A stretch of DNA of 23,593 nt from Chrysochromulina parva (Eukaryota > Haptophyta > Prymnesiales > Chrysochromulinaceae): positions 1 to 23,593 of the forward strand of contig PJAB01000576.1 of NCBI GenBank assembly GCA_002887195.1, read 5' to 3'. The position numbers were made by a program, and so were the translations under genes. The notes under the pieces were generated by a model. That model searched no databases. It was not told where the DNA came from and saw only the letters and a program-made list of their open reading frames with translations. Below, in pieces: positions 7,823 to 14,408 of this stretch; the first letter of the stretch is position 1, and each line of letters starts with the position of its first letter.

Positions 7823-7879
7823 GTCACATGATACTGACAGTGCATGTGTTGGCGCATCCGTGACGGGTTTGGAATGTAG
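7819..7879 (+). other. Possible 61-nt GT-AG intron at the TTL-like gene's 3' end
   Basis: The sequence cagaacag/gtgagtcaca is a consensus donor, and ggaatgtag/ggtgac is a possible acceptor. Splicing would remove the TGA at 7820-7822 and add ten codons (RVTNKGERPL), ending at a TGA at 7908-7910. The polypyrimidine tract is weak and the added tail is short, so the unspliced ending remains equally possible. Confidence 0.3.
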
Positions 7880-7887
7880 GGTGACAA

Positions 7888-7908
7888 ACAAGGGCGAAAG
7901 GCCCTTGT
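7888..7908. repeat. Perfect 8-bp inverted repeat with 5-nt loop
   Basis: acaagggc (7888-7895) and gcccttgt (7901-7908) are perfect inverse complements around the loop gaaag. This stable stem lies just after the TTL-like stop, in the likely 3' UTR or 3' flank, about 160 bp before the ankyrin gene start. It may be a 3'-end RNA stem-loop. No family was recognised. Confidence 0.55.
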
Positions 7909-8068
7909 GACCGGAACGTTGGAAATTGCGAAACTCTTCCTCGAAAACGTTTCAACGCAAACACGACAAAACGAGCTCCTGTCATGTGTTTGACACTCGT
8001 GTGGCTGTTTTTGTGCAAGGAGGCGCACGAGCGTTCACGTCTGTCTGCAATAACCGCTTTCCCTGCAC

Positions 8069-8821
8069 ATGGGGAAGAAAGGTGGCAAGAAGGGCGGCAA
8101 GTCGCCCAAGAAGGAGAAGGGACCCAAGGAGGATAAACCGGCAGTCTTATACGTCGATCACGCAAAGTGGGTGCGGCCAGAGACGCCGCCGCCAAAGGAT
8201 TATGAGCTGCCGACAGAGGTGAAGTTGGCGGCGCTGGAGGGTAACACTCAGCGTGTCTTGCGATGGCTCGACGAGGACAACGGCCACGTGGACGCGCAGT
8301 GGTTCAGGTCCATCGCGTGGATGCAGCCAGCAGCAGCTCATCAAGGCTTTACGTTGCTCATGTGCGCGGCTTCATCGCGGGCGGAGAAGCTCGTGACGCT
8401 GCTGCTCGACGAAGGGGCGTCGATTGATATGCAGGATGCCGCCGGCGACACGGCCCTCATGCACGCGGCTAGAGCGCGGCTCCGCGGCTATGGCAATCAC
8501 GATGCGACGGATCGCATCGTGCTCACGCTCATGGAGCGTGGCTCATCGCTCACACTCAATAATCGAAGAGGCGAAAGTGTGAGTACCATGATCAATTCGC
8601 AGTTTGTGGTCAGCCGACCCCGGTCAGCTGACGCGAAGCCCGAAGTTCCCATCAGGCTGCTCACCGGTGGCGGCTCGCGACCCCTGTCGGCGTCCGCTGC
8701 CTATCTTTCTCCGCGTATGCAGGAGTCCAAAATGTCGACTCTGTCGACGGCGGGCGGAGTGCACACAGCGCAGAGATACCTTGATCGGCAAGGTTACCTT
8801 GCTCGCGGCGGCTTGAAATGA
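8069..8821 (+). CDS. Ankyrin-repeat protein with Lys/Gly-rich N-terminus
   Basis: About 250 residues. A very basic start (MGKKGGKKGGKSPKKEKG) precedes about three ankyrin-type units. ELPTEVKLAALEGNTQRVLRWL is a first helix pair. QGFTLLMCAASSRAEKLVTL and LLDEGASIDMQDAAGDTALM give the clearest units. A last unit (IVLTLMERGSSLTLNNRRGE) follows after a short insertion. The tail from about 180 is Ser/Pro/Arg-rich without a known domain. Ankyrin repeats bind proteins, and no enzyme domain is present. Similar Lys/Gly-rich starts occur in many ciliary and flagellar proteins, and the neighbour is a TTL-like enzyme, but a ciliary role is only inference. The ATG at 8069 is the first in frame and has a CACATGG context. 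A candidate AATAAA lies 80 bp past the stop. Confidence 0.75.
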   Translation: MGKKGGKKGGKSPKKEKGPKEDKPAVLYVDHAKWVRPETPPPKDYELPTEVKLAALEGNTQRVLRWLDEDNGHVDAQWFRSIAWMQPAAAHQGFTLLMCAASSRAEKLVTLLLDEGASIDMQDAAGDTALMHAARARLRGYGNHDATDRIVLTLMERGSSLTLNNRRGESVSTMINSQFVVSRPRSADAKPEVPIRLLTGGGSRPLSASAAYLSPRMQESKMSTLSTAGGVHTAQRYLDRQGYLARGGLK

Positions 8822-8900
8822 TGCAACAGCCTCGTCTATAGATCTTAGCGAATGCCCGTAGGCGGATTTATCATCAATCATGGTATTCGGCGAATTCCTA

Positions 8901-8906
8901 AATAAA
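8901..8906 (+). terminator. Candidate AATAAA polyadenylation signal
   Basis: AATAAA occurs 80 bp after the ankyrin gene stop in an AT-rich patch, correctly placed for polyadenylation of that transcript. I did not see the hexamer at equivalent places after other genes in the window, so it may be coincidental. Confidence 0.4.
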
Positions 8907-9169
8907 ATTCGTTAATTGTCGAACGTCCATATTTCATCTCTAATGCTGTGAGCCCGCCGAATCCCGAATGCGAGAATAGTAGCTTTCGTCATTGCCATGT
9001 GTGGTTATAATCCTGGGGCTTATCTGTAACGAATAGTATCCCCCCGGAATGCGAAAATAGTAAACGGATATCATAGAGAGGCGCGCGAGCTATGCCCGCT
9101 AGAGACCGACCGCAGAATGGCCTGAGGCGTCCAGGCTGAGACGCATCAGGAGGGCTATCGTTTGCTTCA

Positions 9170-9191
9170 AAGGAGTTATCCGTAACTCCTT
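9170..9191. repeat. Perfect 9-bp inverted repeat with 4-nt loop
   Basis: aaggagtta (9170-9178) and taactcctt (9183-9191) pair perfectly around tccg. The stem lies 56 bp downstream of the CIA30 stop in that gene's direction, so it would be in its 3' UTR. It could be an RNA stem-loop; no known element was recognised. Confidence 0.6.
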
Positions 9192-9247
9192 GCTGCTTCG
9201 TGCCCGTGGACATCTGGCTCTGTGGATGTGTCTCGCGGACTTGCACA

Positions 9248-9895
9248 TCACGGAAGCTCGTCGGCACCGGTGTCCTCGACGACGTTCATTGGCTTCTTGT
9301 CGGCGCGGATACCTTCGATCTCCACGTGGAAGTCACCCGCAACGCCCTCTACCCAGAGCTGCACCTGCGAGATCGACGCGAGCGAGTAGTGATTCGGTGG
9401 GTCGTGCGAGGTGGGTTCGCCCGTGGAGGGTGACCACTTGTCGGTGAAGGCATCCCATGGCAGGAAGACGGTGGTAAACCCGTTGCTGTGCTTCGCCGTG
9501 AAGTTCGCCTTGTAAGTGCCAAACTGGCATCTATACGGGTCGATGTGAGTATCGCAGAAGGCAACCTTGAATTGGGTCACGTTGCCCTTTACGTTACGCA
9601 AGGTTACTGTGAGACCGTCCTCTTTCGCGACGTTCGGGAATTTGGCGGTTCCGAGCGTCGGATCCTCCGTCATCGCGATGGTGAAACCCGGTGCCCCGAG
9701 CGAAGGGACGATGCGGCACTCGCCGATCCACTCGCCAACCTGCTTGCCCAGGTGAGTCGTCGTGTTCTTCAGAGTGGAGACGCTCTGACCACCCATGACC
9801 GGATCGTTTTCGACATGCCACCTGTGGATCGTGTTACCGAAGGTGGCGAGATCTATGGCGGACAGGGGGGCCGCGAGCACCAAGAAGAGCGCCAT
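9248..9895 (-). CDS. Secreted CIA30 (NDUFAF1-like) domain protein
   Basis: About 215 residues. A short hydrophobic leader (MALFLVLAAPLSA) suggests entry to the ER. The rest is one CIA30 domain: W26, then ENDPVMGGQS (N30-S38) matches the family's WxxxNDxVMGGxS signature, FTTVFLPWDAF matches its lPf..F strand, and the end (ISQVQLWVEGVAGDFHVEIEGI) matches its closing strands. In mitochondria this domain family assists complex I assembly, and galactose-binding-like folds of this kind also occur in plastid and secreted proteins. With an ER-type leader and potential N-glycosylation sites (NTT, NVT, NFT), a secretory or plastid location fits better than a mitochondrial one. That is inference, as is the function. 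The ATG at 9895 is preceded by the GACTT pentamer array 40 bp upstream. Confidence 0.8.
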   Translation of the reverse strand: MALFLVLAAPLSAIDLATFGNTIHRWHVENDPVMGGQSVSTLKNTTTHLGKQVGEWIGECRIVPSLGAPGFTIAMTEDPTLGTAKFPNVAKEDGLTVTLRNVKGNVTQFKVAFCDTHIDPYRCQFGTYKANFTAKHSNGFTTVFLPWDAFTDKWSPSTGEPTSHDPPNHYSLASISQVQLWVEGVAGDFHVEIEGIRADKKPMNVVEDTGADELP

Positions 9896-9934
9896 GACGG
9901 GGCAGCTCAGCCCGGGCCCCTCGGGGAAAAGGCG

Positions 9935-10046
9935 AAGTCAAGTCAAGTCAAGTCAAGTCAAGTCGAGTCAAGTCAAGTCAAGTCAAGTCAAGTCAAGTCA
10001 AGTCAAGTCAAGTCAAGTCAAGTCAAGTCAAGTCAAGTCAAGTCAA
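9935..10046. repeat. (AAGTC)n pentanucleotide microsatellite, about 22 copies
   Basis: aagtc repeats for about 112 bp with a single interruption (agtcgagtca near 9965). It lies 40 to 151 bp upstream of the CIA30 ATG. Read in that gene's sense it is (GACTT)n, so each junction contains TTGACT. The unit is not a multiple of three, and the frames through it are Ser/Gln/Val/Lys repeats without gene context. Confidence 0.95.
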
Positions 10047-10406
10047 CGAGTCAAGTATAGGAGCACATTCCAAGGGGCTGGACATTTGCTAGGTTTCCGT
10101 GCTTGTCGTCGACTTGAGACGAAACACGGTCAGCCCGAGACGCCAGTCCAAGGGTTTTGTAATATATCAGTCCCCCCCTGGGGCCCTGGGCTACAATTGT
10201 AGTTGGAGAACGGTGAAGTGCAGTGTCTGAGGTAGAGCTCTGAGGACTGTTTGCGTCGGACTGAGCAGTCCATTGGAGCATTCAGACACACTTCTTGAGG
10301 ACCTGTGAGCAGATCATTTTAATATCGATTCCTCCGTCTCCTCCCCCATCTCCCCTCGTCATGACGTCATGCCTCGTCAAAACAGATTCCCCAGTAGCGA
10401 GAATTT

Positions 10407-10450
10407 CCAATTACCGAATTAGGAGATACCAATTACCGATTTAGGAGATC
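10407..10450. repeat. 22-bp tandem repeat (2 copies)
   Basis: Copies at 10407-10428 and 10429-10450 share ccaattaccga and ttaggaga, with one or two differences. They lie 44 bp upstream of the small ORF's ATG at 10494 and include CCAAT on the plus strand in each copy. A promoter role is possible but not shown. Confidence 0.75.
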
Positions 10451-10493
10451 AAGTGATGCTCATTCGATACACACAAATCTCCTTTGCGACAAA

Positions 10494-10874
10494 ATGTCAT
10501 TCGCCCTCACAAGACATCCAATGATCCATCCGGACCAGCTCGGTGAGGCCTATATCGTCCAATGGGACACATCCATGCCATCCGCAAGGATCCTTCGCCC
10601 GAGCGCAAGGCAAAACACCGTGCGCGCGGTTGAGCCGAATGTGCTCCTGCAACCTCCCTTCAAGAAGATCGAGGAGCTTCACCAGCCGCAACCGCTCGAG
10701 CATTCGCTTCCGACCGTCGGTGGCTTCGTCCACACCTCGGTCTGGGATCCACAAAGTGTCACGGCCACGTTGGTGAGTCCTGAATATACGTTCTGCGCCG
10801 CTCCCCGTCTCAGACCCGCGGGAGGGTGCGTACTGATTTCGATGCGCGCGACCAGTGCGCTGCTCCCGATATAA
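10494..10874 (+). CDS. Small hypothetical protein
   Basis: A 126-residue frame with an ATG in an acaaaATGTC context. The first 90 residues have the mixed composition of a real protein (HPDQLGEAYIVQWD, FKKIEELHQPQ), but I recognise no family. The last third is less convincing. A GTGAGT donor at 10773 and a ctccccgtctcag acceptor ending at 10813 would remove 41 nt in frame and give a different C-terminus, ending at a TAG near 10889. Such an intron would be unusually short. The opposite strand has no competing gene. It may be a real short gene or the first exon of a longer one. Confidence 0.35.
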   Translation: MSFALTRHPMIHPDQLGEAYIVQWDTSMPSARILRPSARQNTVRAVEPNVLLQPPFKKIEELHQPQPLEHSLPTVGGFVHTSVWDPQSVTATLVSPEYTFCAAPRLRPAGGCVLISMRATSALLPI

Positions 10875-11210
10875 GACCTCGGGCGCACTAGATCGAGGAG
10901 CGAATTGGAACCACATGCCGCATGCACATGCACATGGACACATGCACATGCATATTCACCCAGGGTGTATGGGGCGCATACCTTCAGCAGTAACTGTGTC
11001 GTGCACCTGAGTCTCCTCAATGCTCCTTTCCCGGCCGAGCTCCTCAGACCGTCGAGACAGGACGCGCACCCGGCACGCGACCGGCCTACACACGATTTAA
11101 TCGCGCGACAAAATCATATCTCGAAACGCGTATAAGAGGGGAGTCTCATAGCCCCTCTACTCACTACTGCCCTGACCCTCGCCGTGACATCCCGCCGCCG
11201 CCTCACAAGT
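10875..11210. other. Intergenic region with CACATG-rich tract
   Basis: This lies between the small ORF and the stop of the DUF1152-type gene. It contains a run of CACATG/GCACATG units (about 10915-10955) on the plus strand and nothing gene-like. It probably includes the 3' UTR of the minus-strand gene. Confidence 0.4.
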
Positions 11211-12294
11211 TCAGACGTCGAAAGCAAGTGCAACCGTGAGCCACGCCCATGGCACCTGCGCCGTATGACCGTGGCGGCAGATCGTGCACAGGCCGCCGTC
11301 AGAGCCGCCCGCCTGAGGCTGCTGTGTGGCGAGCTTCGCGCGGCGCTCGAAGGCAGCCTTGATGATGTTGGGCGTACGGTTGGGTGCGAGCGTGGTGGCG
11401 TGACGGCTCATCGAACCGATGAGGTCGTCGAGGGGCAGCACGCCGAGCAGCGCGCCGTTCGAGTCGAGCCGGCGCACTGCCTCGCTCATGGCCTCCACCG
11501 ATGACTCGCCATCGCTGATGGCCTCTGATTGCATCTTGATTGCATCTTGATTGCATCTTGATTGCATCTGGGCGTCGAGATGATTCGCCATCGCACCCTG
11601 GACCGAGGACCAGATGCACGCACGGCACGCGACTCGCCCGCAGCGCATGAAGGACCTGCCGATCGCGACCGCACTCGGGGTCGCTCTCGAAGTCAACGCC
11701 GCCCGTGAGCGAGTCGCCGCCGAGATCCACGCCCACCACACGATCTGGGCGCACCTCCGCGAGCGCCGTCGCGAACGCGCACGAGTTGGCCGCTGTCACG
11801 TCTGCCAACGCGGGCGGCGGGCTGCCCTTGCCATTGCGCGGAATGATGAAGAGCAACGGAGAGCCCTCGGCGCCGCGCGGCAGGCTCTGCTCGATGCGCG
11901 CCGAGCCATACGCGCCATCGGCCGGCTGCAGCGGCACCACCTCAGCCGGACAACGCCACAAGTGTGGTCCCAGCTGCACAAAGTCTTCAGGCATCGGTCG
12001 TGGCGAGACGCAATTTCCAAAGATGATGGTGGCGCCAGGCTCGGATACCTGCTGCCACGCCTGTGCCACAGCGAGCGCGCCCAAGACGTCGCAGCCACCA
12101 CCCATGCCAATTACGAGACCGCGCTCCGTCGACTTGAGCACTGGTAGACTGAAGGTAGGAAGCGCGCGCGGCAGCAGGCCGTCATAGAATGCATCGCTCG
12201 CGATGCTCGCCAGAGGACGCGTGCGGCGGCGTGCGAGGCCGATCATGCTCGCCGCGACCACTGCAGACAAGGCCAATGTTGTCCCTTCCTTCAT
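11211..12294 (-). CDS. DUF1152-type protein, reading frame broken at an 11-bp repeat
   Basis: From the ATG at 12294 the frame begins with a hydrophobic segment ending in RRR (about 1-25, possible signal anchor). It continues with LVIGMGGGCDVLGA (61-73, Gly-rich nucleotide-type loop), VGVDLGGDSLTGG (about 190-200) and VLGPGCDGE, all typical of DUF1152 proteins. At about residue 241 it enters four 11-bp repeats. Beyond them this frame becomes Arg/His/Ala-rich shadow sequence, while the next frame carries ordinary protein (SSVEAMSEAVRRLDSNGAL, then NIIKAAFERRAK, ending AFDV at 11211). The true C-terminus is therefore in the other frame. The break comes from repeat number: two or five copies would keep the frame, four do not. 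It may be a real frameshift allele, an assembly error or a spliced region. DUF1152 has no established biochemical function. Divergent partner: the glycosyltransferase at 12400. Confidence 0.6.
11526..11569. repeat. 11-bp tandem repeat (4 perfect copies) at the DUF1152 frame break
   Basis: tgattgcatct is repeated four times exactly (11526, 11537, 11548, 11559). On the coding strand it reads agatgcaatca. Because 11 is not a multiple of three, each copy gained or lost shifts the frame of the host gene. The perfect identity suggests recent expansion. Confidence 0.95.
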
Positions 12295-12399
12295 GACGCT
12301 ACTTACCGTTCATTCGCAACACACCAACACGCACAAACCAAACTCAAACCAAGCGTACTTACCGTTCACACACCGACCGAAACATAAACACTTCTCCAC
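12295..12399. promoter_or_regulatory. Short divergent promoter with 13-bp direct repeat
   Basis: Only 105 bp separate the DUF1152 ATG (-) from the glycosyltransferase ATG (+). The 13-mer tacttaccgttca occurs at 12300-12312 and 12356-12368. Between them is an AC-rich, nearly G-free strand. On the minus strand each repeat reads ggtaagta, which matches a 5' splice-donor consensus, so the repeat may be regulatory or a duplicated donor in a 5' UTR. Confidence 0.5.
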
Positions 12400-13773
12400 A
12401 TGCGCACCGCATTTGCTCGCCTCTTGGCCGCCTCGCTAGCCGTCACTTCCATGGCACGCAAGCTGCGCCCAGACCTCGATCCACCGCTCGAGAATGACTT
12501 GCGCACGCCAACTCGCTTGCCGACTGACCGCGAGGTGAGTGACTCCGGAGTGCGCCGTGAGGCCGCCAATCGTATGCCTTGGTTCCCGACGCACAACGTC
12601 ACGTGCGGGGACCGGCCGTGCAGGCCGGGCGAGGGCAACTTGCGGCACGTGCGCGAGAATACTCCACGTGGTTGGCGCTGGAAGCAGTGGACACAGCCCT
12701 ACATCCACCGCGAGGCGTGGGTGCAGTCTCGCTCCCGTGAGCTGCCACACCTGCCCGATCCGAAGACGCACTACGCGGCGCTCGTGCGCGAGGCGAAACG
12801 CGTGCAGAGCAGGGGCCTCGTCGTGCTCACGAGCGGCGACTGGGACTATAGAGAGCTCGTGCTCAACTGGGTCCAGCATGCGCACAAGCTGCGCTGGTTC
12901 AACAGCCTTGTGGCAGCCATGGACCTGGAGCTCTTCGACGAGCTGCGGCGTCGGAACATCCCTGTCGCCGACCTCTCGAGCCTGCTCCTCGCGTGGAACG
13001 ACACGTGCCTGCAGCGTCATATCCAGGCGGTGCGCATGGAACGCCAGCTGGCCGTCGCTGCGCTCGTTGCCTCGGGGCTCGATGTGCTTCACACCGACGC
13101 GACATGCGTCTTCTTACGCGACTTCCTCCCGTTCTTACGCTCACTCGATGCGGACGTGCTCGCTCAGCGCGACACGTGGCCCTCCGACCCGGTGCGCAAG
13201 ATCGGCACCTCAGCGAACGCGGGTCTCAACTACGTGCGCGGCCGCCAGCCGCGGGTCGCTGCCGCGCTGCTCACGGAGATTGTAGTGAGAGGTATGATTG
13301 AGTTCTATCTGCGCTGGAACAACATCCCAGACCAGTACGGCTGGTCGTTTGTGCTCAGCGACCTCAGGGGCGTGCAGACTCGCACGGACACCAACGACAC
13401 CACCATCGGCACGCTGCACCCGCGCGGCTCGCATTGTGCCAAGAGCCCAGCGGGCTGCCTCCGCGGGGGCTTCCTGCCCTTCGATCGGTTCCCGCGCACA
13501 GGGAGCTGGGCGGCGCTCAAGGCGAAGGCAGACGTGTACCACTTGACGTTCGGGTGCATGCAGGAGGAGGCACCGTGCAGCATGCCCGGCGTGCGCGCCT
13601 TCCGTGGCCATCGGCAACGTCAAGACCGGTATGAAGACACTGACTTTAATGATCAAGTGGACACGCTGCGTGAGCTCGGACTGTGGCTTGTCGACGCGTC
13701 GCCCGACTACCGTGCGCCTTCCACGCCCATCGAATCCCTCAGCCGCAGGCTGCGCGTAGAGATTCGGAAATGA
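12400..13773 (+). CDS. Secretory DxD-type glycosyltransferase (nucleotide-diphospho-sugar transferase family, PF03407-like)
   Basis: About 457 residues. The N-terminal MRTAFARLLAASLAVTSMA looks like a signal peptide or anchor. The domain opens with VVLTSGDWDYRELVLNWVQH, followed by the VAAMDLELF strand. VLHTDATCVFLRDFLPFL sits where the family's DxD motif is expected and here reads D233-A-T235. DADVLAQRD (D250, D252) and NAGLNYVRG (N273 onward) match the next conserved blocks. Relatives include plant RGXT-type xylosyltransferases (GT77) and many algal proteins, which transfer sugars from nucleotide donors to glycoproteins or wall polysaccharides in the Golgi. Donor and acceptor are unknown here. 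The second Asp of the canonical DxD is Thr, which could alter metal binding. The ATG at 12400 is the first in frame after the short divergent promoter. Confidence 0.8.
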   Translation: MRTAFARLLAASLAVTSMARKLRPDLDPPLENDLRTPTRLPTDREVSDSGVRREAANRMPWFPTHNVTCGDRPCRPGEGNLRHVRENTPRGWRWKQWTQPYIHREAWVQSRSRELPHLPDPKTHYAALVREAKRVQSRGLVVLTSGDWDYRELVLNWVQHAHKLRWFNSLVAAMDLELFDELRRRNIPVADLSSLLLAWNDTCLQRHIQAVRMERQLAVAALVASGLDVLHTDATCVFLRDFLPFLRSLDADVLAQRDTWPSDPVRKIGTSANAGLNYVRGRQPRVAAALLTEIVVRGMIEFYLRWNNIPDQYGWSFVLSDLRGVQTRTDTNDTTIGTLHPRGSHCAKSPAGCLRGGFLPFDRFPRTGSWAALKAKADVYHLTFGCMQEEAPCSMPGVRAFRGHRQRQDRYEDTDFNDQVDTLRELGLWLVDASPDYRAPSTPIESLSRRLRVEIRK

Positions 13774-14408
13774 TTCGCTCGGCCAGCCCCCCAGACCTCG
13801 ATAAGGGCACTTCAGTCGTGTTGCTCACCCTCCTCCTCGGTCCTGAATTGTAGTTGGCTGTTGGGTGCTGTCGTGGAGGGTCGTGCGAGCATCGTGCATG
13901 GTATGTGCATGCGCATGGGTATGTGTCATTGTGGAACGGGCCGCAGTGCCGAGCGAGGTGCTCGGGCTGACGGCGACTCCATCAGAACGGGCAACCGGTC
14001 GCGCAGGCCCTCTGGTCGTCTCGGCGATTTCGCCCATCCATTAGGCCATTTGTGTTTTGTGCACCGGCGCCGGCTCCCGCCTCAGCACGCGCGCGACTCA
14101 CCAAGCAGACCGGTCAACCAGAACCACGCACCGGAGCGGAAACGGACCGGTCTTCAAAAACCCAAAACCGCGGCCCCGCGGGAGGGTCAGGGTGTGCGGG
14201 TACGGTAACCGCGCGCGATTTCGTAACACCTTTCATACGGCTGGTAGCTCGCATTCGGAGGCGGAGCGGCTCGGACTACGCTACTGGTACGCATATTTCG
14301 CATACGCACACATCTCAGTGTGGGGTGCGCAAAAGTTGTCGGCTTTCAGCAGCCACCCGCGCGACTGGGGAATACGCCGAACAAACCAACGTAGTATCAA
14401 CCGTAGGT
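13774..14408. other. Convergent intergenic region
   Basis: This lies between the glycosyltransferase (+) and GT61 (-) stops, so it holds both 3' flanks. It has a TGCATG-rich patch near 13889-13925 and a GC-rich patch around 14165-14185 (accgcggccccgcggga). I see no gene on either strand. Confidence 0.45.

Larger units (their letters stand above)
8822..9247. other. Convergent 3' intergenic region
   Basis: This lies between the ankyrin gene (+) and the CIA30 gene (-), so it should hold both 3' ends. It contains AATAAA (8901-8906), an imperfect 16-bp direct repeat gaatgcgagaatagta / gaatgcgaaaatagta (8966-8981, 9047-9062), and a perfect 9-bp inverted repeat (9170-9191). I see no gene. Confidence 0.5.
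9896..10493. other. Divergent intergenic region with microsatellites
   Basis: This is the 5' flank of both the CIA30 gene (-) and the small ORF at 10494 (+). It contains the pentanucleotide array (9935-10046) and a two-copy 22-bp repeat (10407-10450). Otherwise it is of moderate GC content with no gene character. Confidence 0.5.

Noticed and set aside
9935..10046. Possible CRISPR-like or coding repeat in the AAGTC array
   Set aside because: There are no spacers, the unit is five bases, and the frames through it are pure KSSQV-type repeats with no domain. It is a microsatellite.
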